Counted from the first letter of the stretch, positions 14,001 through 24,535 are shown. The stretch is 51,466 nucleotides of DNA from Lingula anatina (GCF_001039355.2 NW_019773736.1:1358208-1409673); one strand, 5' to 3'. The notes: generated by a model not told the origin, from the letters alone. Made by a program: numbers and translations.

Positions 14001-14317
14001 TTGAGACAATTATTTTTCATTTATTACTGAAAGTCCATGGACTAAAATTACTTTTATTTACACGAATAAATATTTAAATATAACTATTTTTCAACTGACC
14101 GTAATATATTTGTAATTTCTACCAGGAAGCATCTTCATTTTTGAATATTTCTCAATGAGTAATAAGTTGATTAAGAATTGGAAAATGAATGAGCGAAAAT
14201 ATTTAAATGGAACAATAAGGTGTTAAACAAAACCCCAACTTTCGAAAAAAATGCGAAATATCACGTTGCACTTTTTGCATTAATTTGGAATACTAACGTT
14301 TACAAAAAATCTTTGAT
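11005..14317. other. SCFD2 3' UTR and intergenic sequence up to the TRAF gene
   Basis: The first part is the SCFD2 3' UTR, with AATAAA at about 11311. After that I see a (TTTA)n microsatellite (about 11585-11620), a large fold-back element (12532-12745) and AT-rich unique sequence. TTTATT motifs near 14018-14055 could be the minus-strand polyadenylation signal of the convergent TRAF gene. No further exon is supported. Confidence 0.55.
12532..12745. mobile_element. 214-bp fold-back (near-perfect palindrome)
   Basis: The sequence reads from GGGCTCTGTATCTC at its left edge to GAGATACAGAGCCC at its right edge. Nearly the whole 107-bp half is repeated in inverted form, with scattered mismatches, around a centre near the CACGTG at 12640-12645. 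It encodes no protein. It fits a snap-back MITE; I could not find a convincing target-site duplication. A transcript crossing it would form a long hairpin. Confidence 0.8.
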
Positions 14318-16802
14318 TTAGATATTTGTGCAGTCCACCACGACCTTCACAAACATCGCGTTATCTTTCACATAAGCCGTGTTGGACCCACCAAGCCTTT
14401 CCAGCGACAGAAACAACGGGCAGCCACTTGCAATATTCATATCTGAAGTCGGCTTCTTGAAGCTGGAGCTGGCAGAGTCTGGTCTGAACGCTTCCACCAC
14501 ATGTTCACGATTGCTCTGGTCAAGGATCATGAGGGTGACTTTTTGTTTAAATGGCCACGCGAGCAGAGCGTCGTAATATCCTCGCATGACGACAAAGAAG
14601 AGGCTGATGTGACTGCCTTTCCCCATTCCGTCGCCATTGAGATAAATTCGGCAGCACATCTTGTAGCCGTGCGGGTCGGTGTAGAACGCAGGGGAGTAGA
14701 AACTGGTCAGGCGGCCAGTGATGGCATCGTGGTGTTTCTTAGAAAAGTCGGCGATCTTCCAGACCATGACACCATCATAGCTGGCGGTCTCTAGGGCTTG
14801 GATGCGGAGGTCCTGTTCCGCCATACTGACATCTCTTAGAGCAAGGGCGCGTTCGAAGGATTTGCATTTTCTTTCAGCATTGGTCAGAGCTTCCCGGTCA
14901 AGACGCATTTGTCGGTCGTATTCTTCCAAGAGTGAGGCGCATTTCTCGATCTCTCTGTTCAAAACAGCAATGATTCCCTCAAAAGTACCAGACTTACTTT
15001 CCATCACACCTTCCCTCAGTTTCAGAGCTTCAAGGTCTTTTCGAACAGATTCGGAGACTGTTGCCTCTTGGTCCTTTTTTTTGCTCGTCAGTGAATCTAC
15101 TCTTGTATTAACCTCTTGTGTTTGGCTTTCCAAGTTGTCAACATCACGCTGTAAGGAAGAGAGCCGTCGCTTCAAGTTGCCCATATTTCTGTCGTATCTG
15201 TCGTGTTGCTTCTGTTCGGTTTCCTCCAGGAGAGATCTGACCCTCTCCCGCATGAAGTCGAGGTGTTTCAGAACGTTTTCTTCATTATGTTGGTGTGCTT
15301 GATTAACGGAGAACTATAAATAACATTGCACGCTAACATATACTTTATCAGGTACCATGTTAACATATTCATTTTGATTTAAGGATCAAAATGAAATGTC
15401 GACATTAATAGAAAAAAAACCTGGAAAATGGTCAATTTTGTGGGTCAACAACAAGGGATTATTTTTGTGCCAGAAATGTTCCCCAGTAAAATCTGGTTTT
15501 GTTAATCCCGATAAATGTCAGAGAAAACTACGAAAACTGTCAAGTCATAAATTGTACCGTAGAACTATTTTATTACAAGCACATACCTTGTTTTGACATC
15601 CATACTGGCATACCATCTTGTCTTTGGGACAGTTGGTTCGCTGGTGTCTCAAAATCTAACATGAACACGAAAAAGATTATTTTCATTAAGCTATTAAAAG
15701 CGTGTTTTTGTCGACAATTAAATGAGCAGTATATAAATATATGGCCGAAATATAACAGCGTTAAAATGTACATTAAATATAGAAATTATTTTAGCATTAC
15801 ACGAAATCAAACCAAAGCTGTTTGTGGTAATTGTATCATAGTCTTACACGTACCTGCTGACAGTTAGTTCGGTTAAGTCATGGACATAATGAGAGAAGGC
15901 CTTCTCTCAGTATGTCCATGGTTAAGTATAGGACTGAATGCATCCCAGGTAACTCAGAACGTTATTACAACGTTACCCCAACAAATATATACATAAACAT
16001 AAGATTACGTTATGGTAACGTTATAATAACGTTCTCTGTTACCTGAGATATGTTTTTCTATTGCACTTTAAAACAAGAAACATTAACCTGATCTCTCGGT
16101 AATTTTTTTATGAGACTGTCGCACATGTCGCAGCGAATAGGGAATTTGGGGCACGTTCCATTATGTTCCTGGCCAACAGAAAAACAGAATGAAAATTATG
16201 ATAAAATGTTTGTTCTAAATCAATATAATAACTCCCTAAAAGTTATGTTATTAAAATTCTTACTAAAAATATTTAAGCTACTCTACATGGATGCCATAAT
16301 GTCCGAGTTAAAAGTCAGAAAGTTTGCTCCGAGCCTCTGTTCTCCCAGAGCCCTCCACTATTACCTTGTTTCTGTTAGCGATGAATGACCTGGGACAGTA
16401 GCGACATTTAACAGTTCTCAATGGGCATTTGTCCTTCAAGTGCTTGTCCACTTGGTTCCAGGGTAGCTGTTGCCCACAATTATTGGGGCAGCTGGACACG
16501 CGGAAAGGACATGAATTTTCGTGATCCTACATTAAATTAAAAGTAAATCATTCAAAAAAATCTTTCTGTGCCAGTCCCAGGCCAGATCAAAAATATAATT
16601 GCATTTGTCACTTCAAGCCGTGGGTATGTGACTGCGATTGCCGAATTATTAATATAGTACACACAGAACGTGCGGAACTGGAAGGTGAGAGGACTTACGG
16701 TTTGCAGTTATACACGACAGCCCCAATACCAAAATACGACATAAAATTTTGCAAAATTCAGAATAAGAGCACATGATTTAGAAATCTTACGGAGTAGATA
16801 CC

Positions 16803-16890
<88 letters not shown>

Positions 16891-18930
16891 GCACCCCCCC
16901 CCCAAAAAAAAATGAATAATTCAAATATTTTGTCCAATGATATATATATATATATAATAAAGAATTTGCCTCATCATAAAACAATATGCAACAATAATAA
17001 AACTGTTTCCTGAATCATCCACTACCTAATGAACTAACCCTACTGAATACATTAAACATCTGTTCGCAAATTGTTATCGTAATTTAAATACGTCAATGTC
17101 ATTGTGAAAAGTGCATTCGTACCAAAATAAAATAGTAAAATACATTGCGATGCTAGCAACAAGTATTTTTCCTATTGCACTGTGAAATCGCTGTTTAGGT
17201 CGCTTACAATCACAATTTTGTGGTTTTAAGTAACAAACGGCAATTTTGTTCAAAAGGTTTGAGTACTCCACTAATGCTTGCCTTACAAACAGATTATTCT
17301 AGTGAATAGCAACGGTTATCTTAATTCAACAAAGATACACCCTGGATTTTAGTGCTCATCTCGGTAACCAACAATCACTGTTGTTTCCAACACTTCAGTT
17401 TTTTTTTTTTTTTTTTTTTTTTTTGTGGTCTTGAAATATTATGCGGTGTTTTATGTTGATTGTGGAAAAATTAAGGGAGAACTTCTGTAGGTCTGTTTTT
17501 TTAGGTAACACAAGCTTAAAGAAGATTACAATAGCTACAGTGTAACAGTTACCTCGACGTAGTTTCCAAATTTTCCTTTCCATTCACATCCTTGATTTTT
17601 ACAAACCACAATTAGTTTTCTTTCCAACTCTCTTCTTATTGCAACGTCAGGGAATTGCTAAATGGCATTTTGGATATATGAAAAACAAGTGAAAATAATC
17701 ATTATCAAAATCCTTTACATGATTATATATAAAGTGAAAATGTTTGGAATCAAATTCCTTATAATACTTAAAGTGTTTTTGTCCTAATGCTTCCTATTTT
17801 CCATTCATTTTTCTTTCTACGATATGTCAACGCTATACCCTTGATATAAGTTAACAAAGACTCTTTTTATCGCTGAATGCAACACTTAGATCAATATGAG
17901 AACTCTTAAAGGTCTAAACCAATTTAGCCAACATTGTTTGCAAAACATTTTATTTACTCGTTAGTTTTCAGTATTGAAAAGCGCACAGTTTTAGCTACAG
18001 GCCTTATAACGGATGAGCATTTGCGAACTCCAACCTCAGAGTTGTGGGCACGAACGCCCAAATTTACGACTCAGGCTACGAATCAAGTACCCCAATGTAA
18101 AATTATAAGCCACGACCACAGCGTTACGACACACGAGCCGTTATGACACTGTATTCGTGTCTACTAATTCTATGTTGGGGTAATTTTAATTAAAATTTAA
18201 ATTAAATTACTCACAAACCAAAGGCTCATGGTACCATACAGCAATTATTGTTTATGAGGCCTGAGCTAGAGACAAAAATAATCTCCCTGTTACCCTGGTA
18301 GAGGGTAGTTAAACAAAAATAAACTGGTCAGAGTGTACTTCTTGTTATCTTCATTACCTTCGACTGCGTAATGTACACCTTATCTCCATCATCTTCGCAT
18401 GGTTTACAGACTGGATCGTCCAAGCTGCAAGAACAAAACCATACATATAACATAGGCTTATTAATTTCAGTTTAGAATATGAACGAAAGGAAGATATATT
18501 TCCATATTTAAATCTAAGCGGCCCAAGAACAATTTAGCACGGTTTTTGAATACCAAACAGTTGAAAAATACAGGTTATCTTATCTTCTATGTAGACTTTG
18601 CTCCCATAATCCCATAAGTAGGTTACCAATTTCATCTGCGTTTAAACTCCTTGTTTGAGTATCTTAATAGATTAACATTTATCATCTGAAAAGTAATAGC
18701 AAAATAACGTACCTGATTACATACTCAAAACAATCTGCACAGTATCGGTGTCCACAGTGACTCTGCACAGGCCTCCGTAACACCAAATCACAGAAGCTAC
18801 AGAGATACTTTTGAATTAAATCGGCTTCAGGAAACAAATCAAAGCTGTAACCACGAGGACTTCCGCTGCCATTTTTGGTATTAGTTGTTGTACGGGTTAT
18901 TGTTCCCCCCGCCTTGTCTGTGGCTATTAT
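14318..18930 (-). CDS. TRAF3: TRAF3-like adaptor / E3 ligase, first coding exon not found
   Basis: TNF-receptor-associated factors link receptors and innate sensors to NF-kB, MAPK and interferon-type signalling. Exons on the minus strand in reading order: 18930-18713, 18424-18358, 17657-17553, 16526-16365, 16168-16088, 15655-15587, 15313-14318. All borders are AG/GT and phases agree, giving 565 codons plus stop; vertebrate TRAF3 is about 568 aa. Exon A has the RING (CSFCDLVLRRP, SHCGHRYCADC). The next exons carry TRAF-type zinc fingers (for example CPNNCGQQLPW, CPLRTVKCRYC). The last exon has a coiled coil followed by the TRAF-C/MATH fold with YKMCCRIYLNGDGMGKGSH, WPFKQKVTLMILDQ and SSSFKKPTSDMNIASGCP, which are closest in my memory to TRAF3. 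The first exon listed opens at an acceptor (TTTTATAG) and has no in-frame ATG before the RING, so a 5' exon must lie upstream. Confidence 0.88.
15879..15920. repeat. 42-bp near-perfect palindrome in a TRAF intron
   Basis: CATGGACATA at the left edge pairs with TATGTCCATG at the right edge. The core GAGAGAAGGCCTTCTCTC (15891-15908) is a perfect 18-bp palindrome. Only two bases per arm mismatch. Confidence 0.85.
15946..16045. repeat. 100-bp inverted repeat, possible MITE, in a TRAF intron
   Basis: The left arm begins CAGGTAAC and contains AACGTTATTACAACGTTACC. The right arm contains GGTAACGTTATAATAACGTT and ends GTTACCTG. The arms are roughly 32 bp with a few mismatches and a loop of about 36 bp. 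It lies 25 bp from the palindrome at 15879-15920. Confidence 0.75.
16804..16888. repeat. 85-base poly(A) run in a TRAF intron
   Basis: An uninterrupted run of 85 A, followed by GTGCA and then a C-run. In the sense orientation of the TRAF gene it is a T-run. It may be an expanded poly(A) tail of a retrotransposed insert or simple slippage; the length in the assembly is not trustworthy. A second run of 26 T lies at 17399-17424. Confidence 0.9.
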
Positions 18931-19270
18931 CTATAAAAGAGTAGGACAGGCGTCAAAACCCGAAAAGTCCGGTAAGTACTAGTTAATAATATTAATAATA
19001 TCAATATTATTAATATTATTAATAATATTAATAATAGGTCGCTGGGTAAGGTTAGGACAGGATAGAACATGTACAATTTTTCTAGTATATACATGTACAC
19101 CTAGTCAAAAATAAAATCAAACTAGTTAGAATAAGGCTTCACGTACGTTGCTAAGTTCTTCAAAAGTGTTGTGTATTCATATTGTTTATGTAAATATGTC
19201 ACACAGCTTGCACGACGTAGTGTAATCTCGCTACATTTGGCCGCACGTTGTGACCCGCATTTAAGACCCC

Positions 19271-19465
19271 ATTTCCAGAGATTAGATCGATCTACTTTAG
19301 ATCGACCTAACTCCCTGGGGGTTCACGTTAAATAGCTGTCAGCCGGGCGGACACGAAAGTTAATTACCCCCTTACATCTTTCAGTAGGCGGGACGGTCGA
19401 TTAAGCCGGCTAGGCTGACAGTAATCAAGTGAGACTTCCCACAGGGATAGTATCGATCGCTTTTG
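19271..19465. mobile_element. Fold-back MITE, family A copy 2 (decayed right end)
   Basis: It starts ATTTCCAGAGATTAGATCGA and shares with copy 1 (807-948) a block of about 100 bp, including 'ccctgggggttcacgttaaatagctgtcag' with few changes. It contains about 55 extra internal bases with their own inverted segments ('gctgtcagccgggcgg' against 'ccggctaggctgacag'). The right terminus is too diverged to place exactly. Confidence 0.65.
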
Positions 19466-19849
19466 ATATTTAGCAATGGTTGCCATGGAAATAATGGATA
19501 AATTACAAAAAAATTGTATCTTGTCAGATTCTTCTTGGCATAGTGTAACTTTCCGAAAAATTTCAAATGGATATTTTACTCCATTCAAAAGTTATGCCAA
19601 TTTTGTTTAATTGATTGGGCAATTAGGTGACACTTTTGGCTTCCACTGTTACATGTACATATGCTTGCTTGGCCGACTAGCATTCTTGAAATTTGATAAC
19701 TTTTGATTGGCTTGCTTGATTTTCAAAGATTGATATTCATTCGCGCCCTTCCGAAATTGGGGATTTCCAGATATACTATAGATACTATTCTGACTTTGGA
19801 CCAATGACGGTAAACAAGGGCTATATATCAATAAAAAGCTTTCGTGGTC

Positions 19850-19950
19850 AATGCCCTACTTTAATTTCATGGGCCGATTTTACAAAACTTCGTCGATCTT
19901 CGTGTTATTCTTCTTGTGATTCTTGGCACATTTTGGTCCATCTTTAATAC
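19850..19950 (-). pseudogene. Diverged partial duplicate of the 20075-20749 frame (3' end)
   Basis: On the plus strand, 'catgggccgattttacaaaacttcg' and 'gattcttggcacattttggtccatct' match, with differences, the 3' coding end of the neighbouring frame at about 20100-20167 ('catgggccgcttcaacaaaactttc', 'ctgttcttggtccatct'). Indels break the frame. It is best read as a tandem duplication of the 3' end that decayed. Confidence 0.5.
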
Positions 19951-20074
19951 AACACATCCTTGCTAAATTGGGAATTACCGGAAATACCGAACTCTAAATA
20001 GAAAATGCACTTCATTCTGACTGCTGATTAATAATGGCATGATGATGATTCATTCCAATACATGTAAAAAATAA

Positions 20075-20749
20075 TTAAGGTAAAAGTCCCACTTCAAATC
20101 CATGGGCCGCTTCAACAAAACTTTCTTGATTTTCGTGGTTTTCTTGCTGCTGTTCTTGGTCCATCTGCGACCAGCCCAGACCAACATCATCTTCTAGACA
20201 CCTCACTGAATATGGCTTTTCATCGCTGTCATCTGTTTCATTTAAGGTCACTATTATGTCTTTGGACGCCAAGTCCTTGGGTTCAGTGGCCCTCTGCTCC
20301 ACCCCATGGTGGCCGTGACAAATGGCAAAAATAATCCAAATGGCACCAGATGTGCGACCAATCATCAATGTCTTCACCAACTGATCTATAAAAGCTGTCC
20401 GAGGCATCTCTTCTGTTCCAACACTGACCACTTCATCTCTGCAGTCGTGTCCGTTCACAATGATCACCGTGCCCCTTTGTCTCTCAGACTGTCTCGAATG
20501 TGCCTCAACAATATCTGACACGTTTTGATAAAGTTCCCCCAAAGTGTTAATACGAGTGTACCAGGTTCTATGTGCCGTCGACGACCTCAAAAAGGCATCG
20601 GCATATCGTTTAACGCAGCAACAGCTGATAGGCCTACTACCAAGAGCATAGGAGACGCTGACTGTTAATATTGCCACTGTTGTTGATGCTAAGTTGACCA
20701 AACACTCGGTTAGAGAGCTTATGGTAAATTTTTGCTCCATTTGAGACAA
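20075..20749 (-). CDS. Hypothetical intronless protein, 224 aa
   Basis: I do not recognise the family. The frame is open for 224 codons from an ATG at 20749, long for this AT-rich DNA, with unbiased composition. Residues about 16-37 (LVNLASTTVAILTVSVSYAL) are hydrophobic and could be a membrane anchor. The middle has GTVIIVNGHDC and IIFAICHGHHG, two predicted buried strands, the second followed by His/Gly residues. This faintly recalls the His-bearing strand of caspase-fold proteins, but I see no QACRG-like cysteine motif. The C-terminus is acidic and glutamine-rich. It lies on the TRAF strand, 1.1 kb upstream of the first visible TRAF exon. A decayed copy of its 3' end sits at 19850-19950. 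It could be a single exon of a larger gene or a retrogene. Confidence 0.45.
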   Translation of the reverse strand: MSQMEQKFTISSLTECLVNLASTTVAILTVSVSYALGSRPISCCCVKRYADAFLRSSTAHRTWYTRINTLGELYQNVSDIVEAHSRQSERQRGTVIIVNGHDCRDEVVSVGTEEMPRTAFIDQLVKTLMIGRTSGAIWIIFAICHGHHGVEQRATEPKDLASKDIIVTLNETDDSDEKPYSVRCLEDDVGLGWSQMDQEQQQENHENQESFVEAAHGFEVGLLP

Positions 20750-22230
20750 CTGCGTTACAAGATATTGCAGCGCAAATCAAATGTTACTCATAAATAGGCC
20801 TACTTTTTTATCATGGGGGATTTTTATGACAGAAATGCCAATCCAATCTGGTCGAAGCTGAGATTTTGTTTAATATTCAACAAACAAAGTATGCTTACAA
20901 TAGTTGACAACTGTGAAGATCGTCCCACTTTTTTATTTACCTATATAATTTTATAATTATTATCTTGCACCATCTTCTTGCAAAACCCTCTCTAGGGGAT
21001 TTCCTCTTTACTTCGTAGATATTTACCGGCTGGTGTAACTAAGAACAGGCCTTACGCGCAAACAAATAGTCCGACGCGATAAAGACTAAAGAGCACGAAG
21101 GTTAGTGGCCTATAATGCAAAGCATATAAGTTTCGTTCAGTGGCAGTTCACTGATAATGTTGAAGTAGATTTGTTTAAGCTGAAAACCTTCATTATTTCA
21201 CCTCGTTCATACGGGTACTTTGATTGTTCAAAGGTTCAAAAAGGTCTACCCAACCCTTTACACGCTCGGCTGTCACCTTGATTGAGTGTCGTAAAATCGT
21301 AAAATCGCAACATAAAAAAAACAAAATTTGTTTTGAATACTTAAACCGATTTCGAGTTTTTTCTTAAGGATAGACTACTCTGACACTGTAAAGTCGTTTT
21401 CTGTGTTTTTTTTAAGGGTTAGGCACCTTTTTTTTAATCATGTAGAGATTTTACAACAATCGATTTCTAACCAATCAAGGTGACAGCCGAGCGTGTTTAT
21501 TCCTTGCTAGATACTCAAGCGAAATGCATGTGCATTAAGGCCGCAGGTAGGATCCAAGTACCCACACTGAGGAAAGAAAGTCTGTTGTTTTATTTTTTTT
21601 TTCAGATATGATTTTAACATTACCGTCGAGTTGGATTATGATCGGGAGTGCTTGTAATTCAAAATGATGAGATGGTAAACAAATATACCGGTGCGCCACG
21701 TCACCTAGTCTAAATTAAGCGCGGGGAATTTTCAGGATATACTCTAAGCTTCATGGAGAGAGAAGGCGACCTCTGATAATAGGGGTAGGCAAATGACAAA
21801 TTTTTTTAAAAACAGGTGGATTCTGTGGCCGTTTTGGCTGCTGAACACAAATCCGACAATATTTTTTACCAAAGCTAAAGATTTATATTGGTTTCTGCTA
21901 TTTGTTTGTAAAAAAAGGAAGGGGGGAATGGCTTTTTTGGCCATAATTTCACAGTAAAGTGCATAAAAATTATGGGTAATATGTCTTTCCATATGTTTTG
22001 GGGGTTGCAGAGTTCAAATATTAGCATATTTAAGACAATGGTGATATTGGTAGGGTGATATCTTTAAAAATATGTTATTTAAAACAAATATACGCTTCGA
22101 GTCTAAGATAAATGCAAATAATGACCATTATGTACATAATGAATTCGTGGATAACAGTTTGGTATTAAAAACAATGCTGAAAATACCTTCATGGACGTGT
22201 ACAAACTAATGTTATAGTGTATAAGGGACC
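20750..22230. other. Non-coding sequence with one MITE
   Basis: Apart from the inverted-repeat element at 21261-21495, I see only unique AT-rich sequence. Short open frames here lack codon structure or recognisable motifs. Confidence 0.5.
21261..21495. mobile_element. 235-bp MITE with 24-bp perfect terminal inverted repeats
   Basis: The left end starts CACGCTCGGCTGTCACCTTG and the right end finishes with the exact reverse complement, over 24 bp in total. TTTA flanks both ends (21257-21260 and 21496-21499), a possible 4-bp target duplication. The interior is AT-rich with no coding potential. Confidence 0.8.
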
Positions 22231-22463
22231 ATTCCCACAGATATTTGGATCGATCTATCTCCCGGGGGAGTCTCACTAAATTGCTACCAACTAAACCAGC
22301 TTAAATGTCTGTCACGCATAATAAAGCTGTTAGGGGGTAATACTATTTACCCCTAGCTGACTCGGTAGGCGTGACAGACATTTAAGACTGTTTGGTTGAT
22401 AGCAATTTAGTGAGACTCCCCAATGAGTTACACCGATCCAGATGGAGCTATCTAGGCATGGAA
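22231..22463. mobile_element. Fold-back MITE, family A copy 3 (long hairpin)
   Basis: It starts ATTCCCACAGATATTTGGATC. The interior forms a long hairpin: AGTCTCACTAAATTGCTACC on the left arm (from about 22270) pairs with its inverted partner ending AATTTAGTGAGACT near 22417, and 'taaatgtctgtcacgc' pairs with 'gcgtgacagacattta'. The 'gtgagactcccc' block is shared with copies 1 and 2. The right terminus has drifted. Confidence 0.7.
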
Positions 22464-22689
22464 ACCCAGTCTAATTTTCCTTTTCTTCGGAACAGGTAAA
22501 ACTTTGTCAGGTGGCATCAACCTCTAACAACCTCTAACCTCTTGACACTAAAAATGTACTTAGTTTCAGTTGTGTAGTTTAAGAGTATCTCACCACCACC
22601 ATGAATGCATCAATAAGAAATACACTGAAACCAGAAGGCACTGTAAAGGCCCCCTCACACTTATTCGGAATCAGCAGTAATCAAGCAGA

Positions 22690-23110
22690 ATGAATCGGAA
22701 TGAAGAATTTTCAAAATTGGCGCCACGTTTGGTGGAAAGTTTCAAATTGACCTTAATTCTTGTAAGAATGGGCGTATTACTGCGAGTTTTGGAGATAAAA
22801 GAGATGGAAACCTTGTAAAGTTCAGATCATGGTGAAAAGTAGGTCAAAGGTCAATTTTAAGTTGACAGTTGGATTGCTAGTATATATCTTCCTATTCAAT
22901 TTCAGTAGTAACTATGGGTAGGCCTATATCACTGCCAGTTTTGGAGATATAATTAAGTGATAGAAACTTTGCAAAGTTCAGTTCACGGTGAAAAGTAGGC
23001 CAAAGGTCAATTTCAAGGTCACGTTTAGATTGCCAGTATATGACTTCCTATTTGAGTTCAATAATAACTATGGCCTTGTCTCTGTCAGCTTTGGAGATAT
23101 AAGGGACTAA
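22690..23110. repeat. Degenerate tandem repeat, about 156 bp period
   Basis: Successive units share 'ggtgaaaagtagg(t/c)caaaggtcaat', 'attgc(t/c)agtatat', 'cttcctatt' and 'ttttggagatataa'. The first shared block starts at about 22831 and recurs at about 22987. A further related segment in the same orientation lies at about 27430-27480, just before the first LTR. Confidence 0.7.
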
Positions 23111-23505
23111 AATGTTGCAATTTTGGAGTTACAGTAATTTTAGTAAAGAAGAACTCAACTGAAATAAAGAAAATGTCATTTTGGTTGATATTTATGAAAT
23201 GGGAGGTGCTCAGAAATTCCACATGTTCGGATTTAATGAAATAATGTCATTTTTTGACCAGAAGTTGTCTGCCTCGCTAAAATTTATGCTATCTTTTCTA
23301 GACGTTGGAAAAAAAACGGACACCACTTTCAGTGTTAGGCTTGACATGCTCTACAAAATGCAAAAAAAAACAAGAGGTCTTTAGCATTTACAGTTCCTGA
23401 ATTAGAGACAGTTTTCAGTTTCGGGATCGTATGGCCGCTACTCCCGTGAAAATGCAGCGATTGGCCCCAAACTCAAGAATACGAAAGATAACCTGAAGGG
23501 CAGAA

Positions 23506-23571
23506 ACCTCCAAATCAGCCTATCAGCACCTGTTATAGACCTCCAAATCAGCCTATCAGCACCTGTTATAG
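23506..23571. repeat. 33-bp tandem duplication, two copies
   Basis: ACCTCCAAATCAGCCTATCA and the following 13 bases occur twice head to tail with a 33-bp period and no mismatch that I can see until the last bases. Confidence 0.85.
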
Positions 23572-24145
23572 GCGAATATAGATCAGTGAGAAAAAATGAG
23601 TGCTTTTTTCCATTTTTTTCCTGGCATTTCTTGTGTGTTGCTAGGGTTAATTTTGGTATCAACTAGCAGGCTAGGGTGTATACTACTGCCAGTTTTTTTT
23701 TTCAGGACCAGGCTCAGGTGCGGTGCAGTCGTGAGACCTCTGGCGGAGGGGGCTACTGACTGTGAGTGGTGCAGTGGTTTGTTTACAAACAGAGGGGTGC
23801 ACGTGTTCAAGTGATGCCGGTAAGCAAGAAAGTCTGATGACAGTACATTTTTTTGCCATTGGGAGTTATGTCAGTGTGTCTGCTGTCCATGGGAATAGGA
23901 AATGTTTCACAGAGTAATTTTCTTCATGCAGTTTTGCAGGCATTTCTTAGTATGGTCGTCAATGGGAATTCATTTGGTGGTTTCTGCCCTGAACAGGAAA
24001 AGTGACAACTGTTCACTTGTGGCTTAGTTTCTAAATTTAGAGCAGCACAGGGCATAAAATGGTGGTCTTGCATCATTTCACACACAAAAATGGCTAATCG
24101 GCAATTTCTTGAAGAACTGAGAGATTAATTACATGCAAAATTGCA

Positions 24146-24478
24146 TAACACACAGGAGGAATACTGTTGGCTGTGGACTGGGGGCACCAGTTGTTCCAGT
24201 GGGGTCCGTTATATGGAATGATGAGGGTTACTTTTCCTGGGGCCAGACGCTCTGTTACTGTTGGAGTGCACAGGGTGGCATTTATGCTTAAGGAGAGGGT
24301 TTTACACATTCCGAGAGGGACAGAAGTATCTCACCAGTGTGGAGTCACTCTGTGCTGTAAACCCGATCATCTCACAGCAGAGCCTCACGGAATCAACAAT
24401 AACAGATTACATTGTCGTAATGTGGGCAGGTGCCTCGGACATGGACAGGGGCCAAATTGTGTACATGACAATTATTAA
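24146..24478 (+). CDS. I-PpoI-like zinc-binding His-Me finger nuclease domain (partial)
   Basis: The frame is open from just after a TAA (24146-24148) to a TAA at 24476-24478, without a clear ATG, so it is either an exon (an acceptor-like CACACAG ends at 24155) or 5'-decayed. It encodes RVTFPGARRS, VGVHRVAFML, then EVSHQCGVTLCCKPDHL, EPHGINNNRLHC and GRCLGHGQGPNC. Spaced Cys/His residues with a core SHxC...C..xHL...N.N..R..C match the zinc-binding His-Me finger of the Physarum homing endonuclease I-PpoI (Pfam zf-His_Me_endon type). In that enzyme the His of the SH pair is the general base and a downstream Asn helps bind the metal; both positions appear present here. It lies convergent with, and about 190 bp from, a Mutator-like transposase, which suggests but does not prove a second gene of the same element. 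Confidence 0.65.
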
Positions 24479-24495
24479 CATTATTATTATTATTA

Positions 24496-24532
<37 letters not shown>

Positions 24533-24535
24533 ATT
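24479..24535. repeat. (ATT)n microsatellite
   Basis: Roughly 17 ATT units with two small interruptions, immediately after the stop of the nuclease frame and between the two convergent frames. Confidence 0.9.

Larger units (their letters stand above)
18931..20074. other. Region between the first visible TRAF exon and the 20-kb reading frame
   Basis: It holds an AT-only palindromic stretch of AATATT/TAATAATATTAATA type (about 18982-19036), fold-back family A copy 2 (about 19271-19465), and a diverged partial copy of the 3' end of the 20075-20749 frame (about 19850-19950). A TRAF 5' exon could be hidden here or farther upstream, but I could not identify it. Confidence 0.5.
22464..24145. other. 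Non-coding region with tandem repeats
   Basis: It contains a degenerate tandem repeat of about 156-bp period (22690-23110) and a 33-bp tandem duplication (23506-23571). A short open frame at 23596-23814 lacks recognisable motifs. If the nuclease frame at 24167 is part of a transposon, the left end of that transposon should lie here; I could not find it. Confidence 0.45.

Noticed and set aside
14379-15302. Plus-strand frames of 65-166 codons
   Set aside because: They run antisense to the TRAF last exon, which has a coiled coil and TRAF-C domain in the other strand.
16708-16984. Open frames with long poly-phenylalanine
   Set aside because: They are translations of the 85-base A run and nothing else.
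22841-23010. AGGTCAAAGGTCAA words resembling a DR1 nuclear-receptor site
   Set aside because: They are part of a degenerate tandem repeat unit and are not near a promoter. Repetition explains them better than regulation.
23596-23814. 72-codon plus-strand frame as an upstream exon of the nuclease gene
   Set aside because: It has no recognisable motif and no convincing donor in phase with 24155; a link to the nuclease frame is not supported.
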